A stretch of 64,000 nt of DNA from Thalassovita aquimarina (lineage in GTDB: Bacteria; Pseudomonadota; Alphaproteobacteria; Rhodobacterales; Rhodobacteraceae): contig NZ_JADMKU010000004.1 in NCBI RefSeq assembly GCF_018219815.1, forward strand, positions 62,001 to 126,000. Direction: 5' to 3'. The notes under the pieces were generated by a model. That model did not search any database, was not told the DNA's origin, and saw only the letters and a list, made by a program, of their open reading frames with translations. Made by a program: the position numbers and the translations under genes. This document shows, in pieces, positions 18,501-26,992 of the stretch. Positions within the stretch are counted from its first letter, which is position 1, and the number at the start of each line of letters is the position of its first letter.

Positions 18501-18763
18501 ACGATGGTTTCTAACGGTTCGGTCACCAGTTTCACCGCATCCTCGGCGCGCAGCCCGTCGGCCTGCACGTGGATGTCGACCAGCGGCACCGAAATTTGCG
18601 GTTCTTCCTCGCGCGGCAGGCTGATCAGCGCGATCATCCCCACGGCCAGCGAAGCCAGCAGCAGAAGCGGCGTGAGAGGCGAGGTGATGAAACCGCGCGT
18701 CAGCCGCCCGGCGATCCCCAATGCGCCCGAAGGGGCCTGACCTGAAGGTTCACTCATGTCCAT
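15536..18763 (-). CDS. RND-family efflux transporter permease
   Basis: The protein has 1075 residues, the normal size of an AcrB/MexB-like (HAE1 or heavy-metal-type) inner-membrane proton antiporter. It has an N-terminal membrane helix (LLLLASLAVGMIALISL), two large periplasmic loops and clusters of membrane helices including VDDAIVVIENIARHWGMKRE, which holds the paired charged residues of helix 4. A second block ends with helices around VRNSILLVDFIRHADPE. Its start overlaps the end of the adaptor gene by 14 nt, so the two are coupled. No outer-membrane TolC partner is encoded here. The substrate is unknown. Confidence 0.92.
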   Translation of the reverse strand: MDMSEPSGQAPSGALGIAGRLTRGFITSPLTPLLLLASLAVGMIALISLPREEEPQISVPLVDIHVQADGLRAEDAVKLVTEPLETIVKGIDQVEHVYSDTRDDQVMVTARFMVGVSADTAILRVRDKILANLDRIPVGIPQPLVVGRGINDVPIVSLTFSAAADAGAVDAAQLTRIAREVEVKLAQIENVGLTYLTGATDEVLRVAPDPEKLALQGITLQQLAGKVQGANSAAPAGRLRDGGEQIPLVIGKTLATPAEIGNLELTARDGRTVYVRDVADISFVTGQEEHYVTTLERDEDGNISREPAVTLSLAKRAGANAVTVAEEILHRVHEMQGELIPDSVAVEVTRDYGETADEKANELLFHLALATVSIVILVLLAIGWREAIVVAIVIPVTILLTLFAAYIMGYTLNRVSLFALIFSIGILVDDAIVVIENIARHWGMKREDQSRFGAAVAAVAEVGNPTIVATLTVVVALLPMLFVSGLMGPYMSPIPANASAAMIFSFFVAVMITPWLMLKVAGRAPLHHEEGGFPGGRLGRFYASIARPVIASKGRSALFLLVVVGLSFGSLAALFTKDVTVKLLPFDNKSELAIVVDLPEGASVEATDAVLQSAARVAMDLPEVISAQVHAGTAAPFNFNGLVRHYYLRGLPEQGDVQLNLLPKGERDRVSHEIALELRQLLADQVEVPEGTVVKVVEPPPGPPVIATLLAEIYGPDAEVRREVASLVRKAFEDIPFVVDVDDSYGERSRRLRAELRPTDMDFYRVQESDALDTLRMLNGETTVGYSHRGDGRRPIPIVMARAKSDRVMDAEALSTPVPANALPGNRGVVELGDVVDIAEERASFPVFRHNGYDVIMVTGELAGDFEAPLYGMLEVAKRLDAVNWPEGYKPTIRMNGQPETTDQPVLLWDGEWEVTWVTFRDMGAAFGVALLGIYILVVAQFGSFRLPLVILTPVPLTFLGIMLGHWLFGAPFSATSMIGFIALAGIIVRNSILLVDFIRHADPERRVTIDILIEAGATRFKPILLTAIAAMIGAAVILFDPIFQGLAISLLFGLASSTAFTVLVIPAIYRIAKT

Positions 18764-19721
18764 CCACCACGATCACGTCGCCCGCATTGAGGCCGGTCAG
18801 AATTTCGCGCCAAGCGCGCCCATCCCGGACAACTAGCCCCCCGGGAACGACTGCCCGCTTCAGCACCCCCTGCGCGGTTTCGACCTGTACCAGGTCGATG
18901 CCACCGACCCGTTCCAGGGCCTCGTCGGGCACCAGCAGCGCCTCGCGTTCGGCCACCGGCAGCCGTACCGGCAGCCGCCTGCCGACAAAACGGGTATCCA
19001 ATCCGTCGACTTCCACATCGGCCTGCACCCGGCCGCCTTCGATAAGCGGGTAAAGCTTGACCAACTCGCCCTGCCGGGCTTCGCCGTCCTGGCCAATTTC
19101 GATCACATCGCCCTCGGCCAGCGCACCGGCGAACCGTTCCGGTACGGCGAGACGCAGGAAAGCGCCGCCACCGCCGATTTCCGCCACGGCCTCGCCCGGT
19201 CCCACAACCGATCCACGCGCCACCGGCACCCGCAACACCACCCCGGTTTCAGGGGCAAGAACCGCGCCCTCCGTGATCTGTTGTTCGATCACCAGCCGTT
19301 CCGATGAGAGGCTCGAAATCTCGCCCTGAAGCACCTGAACCTGGGTCCGCAGCTGATCCATCCGCTGGGTGGTGATCACGCCACGTTCCAACAATTGTTC
19401 GCCGCGGTCCAGATCGGTCTGCGCGGTGGCAAGCTGGGCACGCGCCGAGTCGAGCCGGGCATCGATCGCATCAATGCGGAAGGCCAGCTTGTCATCCTCG
19501 ATCACCGCGATCCGCGCGCCCGCCTCGACCCGGTCGCCTTCGGTCACCAGCAATTCGTTGATCGTGCCGCCGATCCGTGCCCGCGCAGGCACCCTGTCGC
19601 GGGTTTCGATTTGACCATAAACGGGTTTCCATTCCGTCACGGTTTCCGGCGTCACTTCCAGCGTCTCGGCTGAAAGCGGTGCCGCAAATAGGCAGAATAG
19701 AACGAAAAATCGTTTCATCAT
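18750..19721 (-). CDS. RND efflux periplasmic adaptor (membrane fusion protein)
   Basis: The protein has 323 residues from the ATG at 19721, with AGGGGA upstream; a longer in-frame start at 19790 lacks support. The N-terminus is a signal peptide (MMKRFFVLFCLFAAPLSAET). Next come a biotinyl-lipoyl-like half-motif (RARIGGTINELLVTEGDRVE), a helical hairpin with coiled-coil character (residues about 80-140), the returning lipoyl half (GAVLAPETGVVLRVPVARG) and a beta-barrel. It links the RND pump to an outer-membrane channel encoded elsewhere. Confidence 0.9.
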   Translation of the reverse strand: MMKRFFVLFCLFAAPLSAETLEVTPETVTEWKPVYGQIETRDRVPARARIGGTINELLVTEGDRVEAGARIAVIEDDKLAFRIDAIDARLDSARAQLATAQTDLDRGEQLLERGVITTQRMDQLRTQVQVLQGEISSLSSERLVIEQQITEGAVLAPETGVVLRVPVARGSVVGPGEAVAEIGGGGAFLRLAVPERFAGALAEGDVIEIGQDGEARQGELVKLYPLIEGGRVQADVEVDGLDTRFVGRRLPVRLPVAEREALLVPDEALERVGGIDLVQVETAQGVLKRAVVPGGLVVRDGRAWREILTGLNAGDVIVVDGHE

Positions 19722-20116
19722 GTTTCCCCTGAATGCAGGTTTGGGCGTCCCGTGGACGCTATCGCCAGCCCCCGCACATTTCTTTGACATAACGCAAACT
19801 CACGCTGCATCGCTTCTGAGGGCCGTGCACCGGAACAAAAATCCGGTGCCGATCCTTCTGGCCTCCGAACATGAAGCGGCGACAAAACGGGCGCAAGCAC
19901 TCCACCCGGTCCTGACGCTGGTGCAAGAGTGTTTTTCTATAATCGGGCTTAATCGTTCGAATGCTGCGTTGGATTCATGCGCCCACCCTTTTTCAGTCAG
20001 CAGGCATCGATGAGTTGTTCGGCCCTTCCTTTCCTTCCCGGTTCGGCCCTGTGCCCGACGGTGCGCGCCTGACCGATCCGACCCACCGATGACCGACAGC
20101 CGCAGGAGCGCGCGAA
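19722..20116. other. 395-nt divergent intergenic region
   Basis: No supported gene. It must hold the promoters for the efflux operon (minus) and for the DsbA-like gene (plus). A TATAAT is seen at 19938-19943, inside a motif shared with the cyclase promoter region (19923-19952). The small open frames here lack ribosome sites and family resemblance. Confidence 0.5.
19923..19952 (+). promoter_or_regulatory. Bipartite motif shared with the cyclase upstream region, copy 1
   Basis: GCAAGAGTGTTTTTC, nine bases, GCTTAA. The same blocks with the same nine-base gap occur at 21762-21791. A TATAAT starts just after the first block. It is probably an operator/promoter for the DsbA-like gene, 165 nt downstream, and may be bound by the LysR protein encoded between the two copies. 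Confidence 0.5.
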
Positions 20117-20764
20117 ATGAGCACCCCAATAGCAATCGATTTCTATCACGACACCGTCTGCGCCTGGTGTTTCAACCTTTCTTCGCGCTTGCGCCTGTTG
20201 GCGCAGGAGTTCGAACTAGACATCCGCCACCGGACCTTTGTTCTGCAGGCCAGCCGCAAGGAAATGGCGATGCGATGGGGCAGCCCGCAACAGGCCCGCG
20301 ATACGATCCTCGGACATTGGCACCATTGCCGAGAAGCCAGCGACCGGCCCGAGCTGATCAATATCGACGCCATGCGTGCGGCACCCTTTGACTATCCGCA
20401 TGGCATGACGGCGGCGCTGGCCTGCAAGGCGGCCGAGGTGTTGGGCGGCCAGGAACGGCACTGGGACATGTTCGACCGCATACAGCTGGCGCATCTGAGC
20501 GAAGCGCGCAACATCGCCGATCCGAAAGTGTTGCTGGACCTGGCGCAGGAAATTGGGCTGGAGCCGGAAACGTTCAAACGGCTGCTGAACGATCCGGCGG
20601 TCGCCAAAAAGGTCGAGGCAGACCGCCGCCAGGCCTATCTGGATCGGGTACAAGCCGTGCCGACCCTGATTGTCACCGCGACGGGCACGCGGCTCATGAC
20701 CGGATCGATTGCGGAATTGCGCACCCATATCCGGGCGGTCAGCCGCCACTTGGAGCACCTTTGA
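20117..20764 (+). CDS. DsbA-family oxidoreductase, FrnE/HCCA isomerase-like
   Basis: The protein has 215 residues with a good ribosome site (GCAGGAGC). It is a thioredoxin-fold protein with a CAWC motif at residues 15-18 (DTVCAWCFNLSS) and a helical insertion, as in the FrnE branch of DsbA proteins; the cis-Pro segment AVPTLIV is near residue 180. There is no signal peptide, so it acts in the cytoplasm. Members of this group are thiol-disulphide isomerases or glutathione-linked enzymes. A LysR gene follows on the same strand after 96 nt. Its specific role is unknown. Confidence 0.87.
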   Translation: MSTPIAIDFYHDTVCAWCFNLSSRLRLLAQEFELDIRHRTFVLQASRKEMAMRWGSPQQARDTILGHWHHCREASDRPELINIDAMRAAPFDYPHGMTAALACKAAEVLGGQERHWDMFDRIQLAHLSEARNIADPKVLLDLAQEIGLEPETFKRLLNDPAVAKKVEADRRQAYLDRVQAVPTLIVTATGTRLMTGSIAELRTHIRAVSRHLEHL

Positions 20765-20860
20765 GGCCACCGCCCGCCCCGGCGCAGGGCCGCGCAGCAG
20801 GCAATGGTTTGTGAAGCGGCGGACATAGTGTTTTATGGGCACGTACCAGTGGAGCAAACT

Positions 20861-21754
20861 ATGGACAAGCTGAGCGTCATGCGGGCCTTCTGCCGGATCG
20901 TCGACCGGGGCAGCATCGCCCGCGCGGCCGAAGATCTTGGCGTCTCGCCCAGCCTGCTAAGCCGTGATCTGAAGCTGCTGGAAGAAAGCCTTGGCTGCGG
21001 CCTGATCACCCGCACCACCCGCAGCATGTCCCTGACCGGACATGGCCGGCTGTATTACGAAGAGGCCGACCGGATTCTCCAGGCGGTCGGCCTGGCCGAG
21101 GAACGGGTGCGTTCGGGCGCGCAGGTGGTGCGTGGACTGTTGCGGATCAATGCGCCCCATTCCTTTGGCACCACGGTTCTGGCCGGCCTGTTGCCGCGCT
21201 TTTCCAAGCAGCATCCCGACGTGCAGTTGTCGCTCATTTTCGATGACAATGTGCTCGACATGGTCGAAGGCGGCTTTGACGTAGCCATTCGCATCCGCGC
21301 CAAGCTGCCGGATTCCGGTTTGATTTCCAATAAGATCATGCCGGTGCACCAAGGCATCTTTGCCTCCCCGGGCTATCTTGCCGATCATGGCAATCCCGAA
21401 ACCCCGCAGGATCTGAAGGCGCATACCACGCTTTGCTACAGCCTCGCCGAAACGCCGCTGTCATGGGACCTGACGGGACCGGAAGGGCAAGTTTCCGTTC
21501 CCATATCACCGCATCTGCGCCTCAGCAGCAGTCTGGTTCTGCGCGACATGATCGTCGCGGACATGGGCATTGGCACCCTGCCGAACTTCCTGTCCGACCC
21601 GCTTGAGAAACGCGGCCTGATCAAGCGGTTGCTGCCGGAATGGCGGCTTCCCGAACGCACGATCTACACGCTGGCGGCCTCGCGGCTGAGCACGGACGCC
21701 AAGGTTTCCGCCTTCATCGGTTTCTTGGCGCGCGAGCTGTCAACGCATTCCTGA
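20861..21754 (+). CDS. LysR-family transcriptional regulator
   Basis: The protein has 297 residues from the ATG at 20861 (GTGGAG eight bases upstream); an earlier in-frame GTG has no ribosome site. The N-terminal winged helix-turn-helix is MDKLSVMRAFCRIVDRGSIA and onward to TRTTRSMSLTGHG. The rest is the two-lobe effector-binding domain of the CrgA/DmlR-like group. The gene lies between two targets that share an upstream motif, which makes it their likely regulator (inference). Confidence 0.92.
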   Translation: MDKLSVMRAFCRIVDRGSIARAAEDLGVSPSLLSRDLKLLEESLGCGLITRTTRSMSLTGHGRLYYEEADRILQAVGLAEERVRSGAQVVRGLLRINAPHSFGTTVLAGLLPRFSKQHPDVQLSLIFDDNVLDMVEGGFDVAIRIRAKLPDSGLISNKIMPVHQGIFASPGYLADHGNPETPQDLKAHTTLCYSLAETPLSWDLTGPEGQVSVPISPHLRLSSSLVLRDMIVADMGIGTLPNFLSDPLEKRGLIKRLLPEWRLPERTIYTLAASRLSTDAKVSAFIGFLARELSTHS

Positions 21755-21761
21755 CACAGGC

Positions 21762-21791
21762 GTAAGAGTGTCTTTCGACGGCCCTGCTTAA
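21762..21791 (+). promoter_or_regulatory. Bipartite motif shared with the DsbA-like upstream region, copy 2
   Basis: GTAAGAGTGTCTTTC, nine bases, GCTTAA. It has the same spacing as the copy at 19923-19952. Within it AAGA-GTG-TCTT is an exact inverted repeat. It sits 55 nt before the cyclase-family gene. A weaker similar stretch (CATAGTGTTTTATG) lies at 20824-20837, just before the LysR gene. Confidence 0.5.
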
Positions 21792-21846
21792 ACCGATCCC
21801 ATCATAGCCACACAGTGAAGCCGGTTCTTACCAGCAACAGGAAGTT

Positions 21847-22830
21847 ATGATGATCAAGACAACACTTTTCGCCGCCGCAATGGGTCTTTTGCTCGGTGCG
21901 CCGCTTCAGGCCGCCGGCACGGCCACCGTCGGTCAAAGCCCTTGGGGACCACAGGATGAACTGGGTGCCCTGAACCTGATGACCGAAGCGTCCCGCGCCG
22001 CGATCCTGTCGCGCGTTTCAGGCGGAGAAGCCTACGACCTGTCGGTGGAATATTTCATCGGCATGCCCGGCTGGCACGCGGCCGGCGATCCGCGTTACCA
22101 GATGTGGATGACCCATACCCCGCGCGGTACGGTCAAGTCGGACCCGATGCATCTGGGCGAAGAGATGAACGCCCATGTCAGCTATACCGGCTCGGCGATT
22201 TCGATGTATGCGCATACCGGAACCCATATCGATGCGCTGAACCACTTTGGCCTGAACGGCGAGATCTACAATGGCTTCCGCGCCGACGACCATCTGGGCG
22301 ATACCGGCTGGAACGTGACCGGCGCCGAAACCATCCCGCCGATCATCGCTCGGGGGGTGCTGATCGATGTTGCCGGCGCCAAGGATCTCGAGATGCTGCC
22401 CGACAACTACCGCATCACCCGCGCCGACCTCGAAGAAACGCTGGCCGCTCAGGAAGTCACCCTGCAGAAGGGCGATGTGGTGCTGATCCGTACCGGCCGT
22501 ATGGCGGCGTACGAGGATGCGGACGCCTTTATGAATGCCGCGCCGGGGCTCGGCATGGAGGCCGCGGCGTTCTTGGCGGAAGAATCCGGCGCGATGATCG
22601 TGGGCGCCGACAATCTCAGCTTCGAGGCTTTCCCGTCCGAAATCGAAGGCAACTATGTGCCGGTTCACACCTATTTGCTGGCGCAGCAGGGCGTTCCGAT
22701 CATGGAACTGGTCTACCTCGAGGAGCTGGCCGCACAGGACATCCACGAATTCGCCTTCATCGGAGGGTCTTTGAAACTGCGCGGTGCCGATGCGGCCCCG
22801 ATGCGCCCGATCGCGCTGCCGATCAAATGA
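21847..22830 (+). CDS. Secreted cyclase-family (kynurenine formamidase-like) hydrolase
   Basis: The protein has 327 residues and starts with a signal peptide (LFAAAMGLLLGAPLQAAG), so it is exported. It contains the metal-binding signature of the cyclase/KynB superfamily, HTGTHIDALNH at residues 123-133 (His123, His127, Asp129, His133). Family members hydrolyse amides, lactones or cyclic acids with a metal centre. ATG 21847 and 21850 are adjacent; AGGAAG is closer to the ideal distance from the second. A periplasmic location suggests action on an external compound before uptake. Confidence 0.87.
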   Translation: MMIKTTLFAAAMGLLLGAPLQAAGTATVGQSPWGPQDELGALNLMTEASRAAILSRVSGGEAYDLSVEYFIGMPGWHAAGDPRYQMWMTHTPRGTVKSDPMHLGEEMNAHVSYTGSAISMYAHTGTHIDALNHFGLNGEIYNGFRADDHLGDTGWNVTGAETIPPIIARGVLIDVAGAKDLEMLPDNYRITRADLEETLAAQEVTLQKGDVVLIRTGRMAAYEDADAFMNAAPGLGMEAAAFLAEESGAMIVGADNLSFEAFPSEIEGNYVPVHTYLLAQQGVPIMELVYLEELAAQDIHEFAFIGGSLKLRGADAAPMRPIALPIK

Positions 22831-23198
22831 CCTGGACTGCGGAAAGCCGTTCGTTTCTGACAATTCGCGCACCTTTGGCCGCGCGATGAAGCGGGGCCTT
22901 CCAAAGGTACCGGCTTGCCGGGGATGAGCGGCATGCACGGCCAGGATTCGCATAAACGGAGCCTTGGCCGTGCAGCACGGCGACAACCAGAAAACACCAG
23001 CCCCGAACAGCCCGTCGGCATCCCGGCCGACCGCATCCTTGTCAAACGCGTCGCCACAGAAATTTCGCAGTGACGCATGCGCTTGCCCCCGATCCCAATT
23101 TGCCAGTCCGAGCGTCTACAAATACTGGGGGCTGCTGAGAATCAGCTCCCGACGGGCGGATCATGTAAGGCTTTCCGCCCGCCTGGGGCCGCGCCGCT
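22831..23198. other. 368-nt convergent gap with a hairpin
   Basis: No supported gene. An 8-bp stem CGGGCGGA (23153-23160) / TCCGCCCG (23174-23181) lies just downstream of the end of the TIGR01620 gene on the minus strand and may help end that transcript, though no T-run follows. Nothing else was recognised. Confidence 0.45.
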
Positions 23199-24188
23199 CT
23201 ATCCCTTCGAAAACAGCCCAGTCAACGCCCGCGACACCAGCGCCGACACTGACGGGCGACGCTTGCGGGCAAATGGCAGCGGGCGGCAGACCTCCATCGC
23301 GGCCACCCCCACGCGCGCGGTCAGCGCGCCGTTGACCACGCCTTCGCCGAACCGGCGCGACAGTTTCGACATCAACCCGCCGCCGGCCAGAGACCCCAGC
23401 ATATCGTCGCCGACCGCAACGGCGCCGGTCGCGACCAGATGCGCCATGACGGCCCGCATCAACCGCCAGCTACCCAAGGTGCCCGACCGGCCGCCGTAGA
23501 TTTCCGCCACCCGCCGGATCATCCGCAGGTTCGCGGTCAGCGCCGCCGCCACGTCGGCCAGCGCCAGCGGCACCAGCGCCGTGACCGTCGCCACCTGCCG
23601 TGCCGCGGCCTGAACCTCGGCCTGCGCCGCCTTGTCCAGCGGCGCCAGAAGCTCGGCCTCTGCCAGGTCCATCAGCGCGGAGGCGTCGAATTGTTCACCC
23701 TGCCTCTCCTCGAACCGCGCCCGGGCCCAGTCGAGATCGGCCCGCGACTGGTATAGCCGCATCAGGCTGCCGCCTACCTGCCGCGCCTTGTCCAGATCGT
23801 CCTGCGCCAGCGCCTCCTCGGCCTGTTTGTGCAGCTTGTCGATCCGCGCCAACCGCGAAAACGCCGCCAGTTCGCGGATCACCGCGACCGCCACCGCCAG
23901 CAGCAGGGCGATGCCCAGAAGCGCCACCGCCGTGCCCAGCACCGGCGATCGCGCGATCAGCCCGGTCACGAAATCCCATGCCGCCACCGATACCACCGCC
24001 CCGATGAAGGACAGCGCCAGCCCCCAGATCCACCGCGCCAGCCGCGACGGTTTCCGCCCGGCCGTGCTCAGCACCGAATGCATCGCCGCCGCCTGCGGCA
24101 GACCCTCGTCGCCAATCGGCGGCGCACTGTCGGGGCCCGGCGCCTCGGGCGCGTTTTCCAGATCGATCAGGATCGGTCCGTTCGTCAT
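23199..24188 (-). CDS. TIGR01620/YcjF family inner-membrane protein
   Basis: The protein has 329 residues and looks like the YcjF/DUF697 family that accompanies YcjX GTPase-like proteins. Two hydrophobic segments are seen (LALSFIGAVVSVAAWDFVTG and, after a short link, TAVALLGIALLLAVAVAVI). The C-terminal DUF697-like part has LVPLALADVAAALTANLRMI. The start ATG overlaps the stop of the acetyltransferase gene (ATGA at 24185-24188). Its role is unknown, but in other bacteria the pair belongs to envelope-stress regulons. Confidence 0.85.
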   Translation of the reverse strand: MTNGPILIDLENAPEAPGPDSAPPIGDEGLPQAAAMHSVLSTAGRKPSRLARWIWGLALSFIGAVVSVAAWDFVTGLIARSPVLGTAVALLGIALLLAVAVAVIRELAAFSRLARIDKLHKQAEEALAQDDLDKARQVGGSLMRLYQSRADLDWARARFEERQGEQFDASALMDLAEAELLAPLDKAAQAEVQAAARQVATVTALVPLALADVAAALTANLRMIRRVAEIYGGRSGTLGSWRLMRAVMAHLVATGAVAVGDDMLGSLAGGGLMSKLSRRFGEGVVNGALTARVGVAAMEVCRPLPFARKRRPSVSALVSRALTGLFSKG

Positions 24189-24634
24189 GCGGTGGTCTCC
24201 TTGCGCCAGATCATCTGGATGTCGGGCAGGTTTTCATCATTACGCGTCCCGTCGCTGCGGCCACTTTCGGTGAAGCGTTCGCGGGCATAGAACCGCCGCG
24301 CGCCCGTATTGGCCTGAAACACCCAGAGCTGCAGGGTGTCGCTTGCGGATTTCGCCGAATCGAGCAACCGCCTGCCGACCGCCTGCCCGGTTTGATCCGG
24401 CCGCAGGTAGAGCGAACAAATCTCAATGCCGTCACGGGCCAGGAACCCGATCACGCGGCCATCGCGTTCCGCCACCGTGACCCAGCCGCGATCGATCATC
24501 GCGCCGCAAAACGCGATGGTTTCGGCCTGCGAATGCAGCTTCGGCATCCAGTCGGCACCGCTGTTGAACAGATGCAGGATCTCGCCGGTCTGCCCGGCAT
24601 CGAGGGCACGCGCGGGACGCAGGACGACGCTCAT
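24185..24634 (-). CDS. GNAT-family N-acetyltransferase
   Basis: The protein has 149 residues from the ATG at 24634. The acetyl-CoA binding motif A is seen as LYLRPDQTGQAVGRRLLDSA (Q-x-x-G-x-A), followed by QLWVFQANTGARRFYARERF, the usual beta-alpha ending. Both ends are coupled by ATGA overlaps: to ycjX upstream and to the TIGR01620 gene downstream. The acceptor is unknown. Its place between two genes that usually act together is worth noting. Confidence 0.87.
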   Translation of the reverse strand: MSVVLRPARALDAGQTGEILHLFNSGADWMPKLHSQAETIAFCGAMIDRGWVTVAERDGRVIGFLARDGIEICSLYLRPDQTGQAVGRRLLDSAKSASDTLQLWVFQANTGARRFYARERFTESGRSDGTRNDENLPDIQMIWRKETTA

Positions 24635-26046
24635 AGCCGATCCCCGATCAGGAACTGCGCCGCCCGGTCGAGCCGGATATGCGGCGGTCCCTCGCCCGGC
24701 TTCAGGTTCAACGCCGCAGGGGCGAATTTCATCACCTCGTATTCGGCATCGAGCCACGCCCCGGCCCCCTTGCGCGCCGGCGACAACAGACGCGCCGGGT
24801 CCTCGGGCAAGGCACCGGGATAGAACGCCGCCTGCTTGCCGGTTTCCAACAGCCGCCCACGCACGCAATCCACCTGCCGGCCGTCATGGGTCAGCGTTTC
24901 CTCGGTGGTGGCGCGCAGCGCGGCGATCGCCATCGCTTGGGTGTCGGCCCCGGCGAAATCGGCGCGGTCGCGCGCCTCGCGCAGCAACGCTTCCATGATC
25001 GCGGTCAGGCGGGCATGCTGGCTGTGATGCAGATGGTCGGATTTGGTGGCCGCGAACAGGATCTTTTCCACCCGCTTGCCCCCCAGGAGCCGCGTCAGCA
25101 ATGCCGCCCGTCCGGGCCGGAACGCGCCCAGGATATCGCCCATCGCCAGCCGCAGGTCTTCCAGCGCGCGTGGCCCGGAATGAATCGCCCCCAAGGCATC
25201 GACCAGAACCACCTGCCGGTCGATACGGGCGAAATGATCGCGGAAGAACGGTTTCACCACGCGCGATTTGTAAGCCTCGAACCGCCGTTCCATTTCCCGG
25301 TGCAGCGATCCCCGCTTGGAGGCACCATCCACCGGCAGCGGCGCGAAGGTCAGAACCGGCGATCCGGCCAGGTCGCCGGGCAGCAGGAACCGCCCCGGGG
25401 TGCAATCGGAATAGCCCTCCGCCCGCGCCTGGTGCAGATAGTCGGTGTAGGCGCGCGCCAAATCCTGCGCCACCACCTCGTCATGCGCGGCCTCGGGTTC
25501 CACCGCCCCGATCCGGTCCAGATAGGTCCGCGCCGAATCCCGCACCGCCAGCCGGTCCAGCATGTCCCGCGACCAGTCGGCGTAGCTTTTCTCCAGCAGT
25601 CCCAGGTCAAGCAGCCATTCACCTGGATAGTCGACGATATCCAGATGCACCGTGCGCGGCCCCTGCAGCCCCGACAGAAGCCCCGTGGGCCGCACCCTGA
25701 GCGACAGGCGCAGTTCGGATATCGTGCGGGTGCTTTCGGGCCAATGCGGGTCCGGCCCGGTCAGCGCCGCCAGATGGGATTCGAAATCGAACCGCGGCAC
25801 CGTGTCGTCGGGCTGCGGCTGCAGATACGCCGCCTCGATCCGCCCGTCGGCGGCGGCGACCAGCTGCGGCATCCGCCCGCGATCCATCAGGTTGGCAATC
25901 AGAGAGGTGATGAAGACGGTCTTGCCCGACCGCGCCAGCCCGGTCACCCCGAGCCGGATCACCGGTTCGAACAGGGTTTCCGAAATCGCATCGCCGACCG
26001 CCTCAACCTGCCGGGTCAGGCTGTCCGCCAAAGTGGTGATGACCAA
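24631..26046 (-). CDS. ycjX: YcjX family P-loop NTPase-like protein
   Basis: The protein has 471 residues, the usual size. Walker A GLARSGKTVFITSLIANL is at about residues 34-51 and is typical of the YcjX family. Further family blocks are VDYPGEWLLDLGLL, VLVDALGAIHSGPRALEDL and FAATKSDHLHHSQHARL. These proteins are stress-linked GTPase-like proteins of unclear biochemical role, acting with a YcjF-type membrane protein, which is found two genes downstream here. First gene of a three-gene coupled operon; its promoter lies in the 143-nt gap shared with the divergent truA. Confidence 0.9.
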   Translation of the reverse strand: MVITTLADSLTRQVEAVGDAISETLFEPVIRLGVTGLARSGKTVFITSLIANLMDRGRMPQLVAAADGRIEAAYLQPQPDDTVPRFDFESHLAALTGPDPHWPESTRTISELRLSLRVRPTGLLSGLQGPRTVHLDIVDYPGEWLLDLGLLEKSYADWSRDMLDRLAVRDSARTYLDRIGAVEPEAAHDEVVAQDLARAYTDYLHQARAEGYSDCTPGRFLLPGDLAGSPVLTFAPLPVDGASKRGSLHREMERRFEAYKSRVVKPFFRDHFARIDRQVVLVDALGAIHSGPRALEDLRLAMGDILGAFRPGRAALLTRLLGGKRVEKILFAATKSDHLHHSQHARLTAIMEALLREARDRADFAGADTQAMAIAALRATTEETLTHDGRQVDCVRGRLLETGKQAAFYPGALPEDPARLLSPARKGAGAWLDAEYEVMKFAPAALNLKPGEGPPHIRLDRAAQFLIGDRL

Positions 26047-26189
26047 GGGCCCTGCCTTTCAAATCTCTCTTTCGTTCCAACATAAGTACACAGCAGCGCC
26101 GGCAAAACCACCTGCGTTTCATCTTGGCAAAAAACACCCAAACTGCCCCGCCGCTTCCCAAGGCGAAGAATTTGCGGTAAGGGCGCGCC

Positions 26190-26957
26190 ATGCCCAGATT
26201 TGCCCTCGAAGTCGAATATCACGGCGCCCCTTTCGCCGGCTGGCAACGCCAGGCCGATCAGCCCTCGGTACAGGGGGCGATCGAGGATGCGCTGGCCAAG
26301 CTGGAACCGGGGCCGCACACCATCGCCGCCGCCGGGCGCACCGATGCGGGCGTGCATGCGATCGCGCAGGTGGCGCATTGCGACCTGCAAAAGGACTGGG
26401 ACCCGTTCCGCCTGTCCGAGGCGCTGAATTACCACCTGAAACCGCAGCCGGTGGCGATCCGCCGCGCGGCGCTTGTGCCCGACGACTGGCATGCGCGGTT
26501 CTCGGCGCTGGAACGGCGTTACGTGTTCCGGCTTCTGATGCGCCGCGCGCCCGCCACCCACGATGCCGGGCTGGTCTGGCAGGTGTCGCAACGGCTCGAC
26601 CCGGACGCGATGCGCCAGGCCGCCGCCTATCTGATCGGCAAGCACGATTTCACCACATTCCGCTCCTCGATCTGCCAGGCTGCCAGCCCGGTCAAGACGC
26701 TCGACGAGTTGACGATCGAAGAGGTCGATGGCTGGTCCGGCCCCGAACTGCGTTTCTTCCTGCGCGCCCGGTCCTTCCTGCACAACCAGGTGCGCAGCTT
26801 CGTGGGCACCTTGGAACGGGTCGGCGCCGGGTCATGGGCGCCCGAAGACGTGCGCGCCGCGCTGGAGGCGCGCGACCGCGCCGCCTGCGGCCCGGTCTGC
26901 CCGCCGCAGGGGCTTTATCTGGCCGGGGTGCAATACCCCGAAGATCCGTTCGGCTGA
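26190..26957 (+). CDS. truA: tRNA pseudouridine synthase A
   Basis: The protein has 255 residues, the normal size. It converts uridines 38-40 of tRNA anticodon stem-loops to pseudouridine. The catalytic aspartate is Asp52 in the GRTDAGVHA motif. Other family blocks are present: [17 protein letters not shown] at the N-terminus, [13 protein letters not shown] and [17 protein letters not shown]. It stands alone between a divergent ycjX operon and a convergent D-amino-acid dehydrogenase gene. Confidence 0.96.
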   Translation: MPRFALEVEYHGAPFAGWQRQADQPSVQGAIEDALAKLEPGPHTIAAAGRTDAGVHAIAQVAHCDLQKDWDPFRLSEALNYHLKPQPVAIRRAALVPDDWHARFSALERRYVFRLLMRRAPATHDAGLVWQVSQRLDPDAMRQAAAYLIGKHDFTTFRSSICQAASPVKTLDELTIEEVDGWSGPELRFFLRARSFLHNQVRSFVGTLERVGAGSWAPEDVRAALEARDRAACGPVCPPQGLYLAGVQYPEDPFG

Positions 26958-26960
26958 GAA

Positions 26961-26975
26961 GGGCGTATTCCGCCC
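26961..26975 (+). terminator. Short hairpin after truA
   Basis: Stem GGGCG / CGCCC with loop TATTC, three nt after the truA stop and between convergent genes. Only five base pairs and no clear T-run, so a weak candidate. Confidence 0.3.
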
Positions 26976-26992
26976 GTGCTCGCCTGACCAAT

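Noticed and set aside
22964-23335. Open frame between the cyclase and TIGR01620 genes
   Set aside because: It runs into the end of the convergent gene and has the Pro/Arg/Ser-rich composition of a random GC-rich frame.
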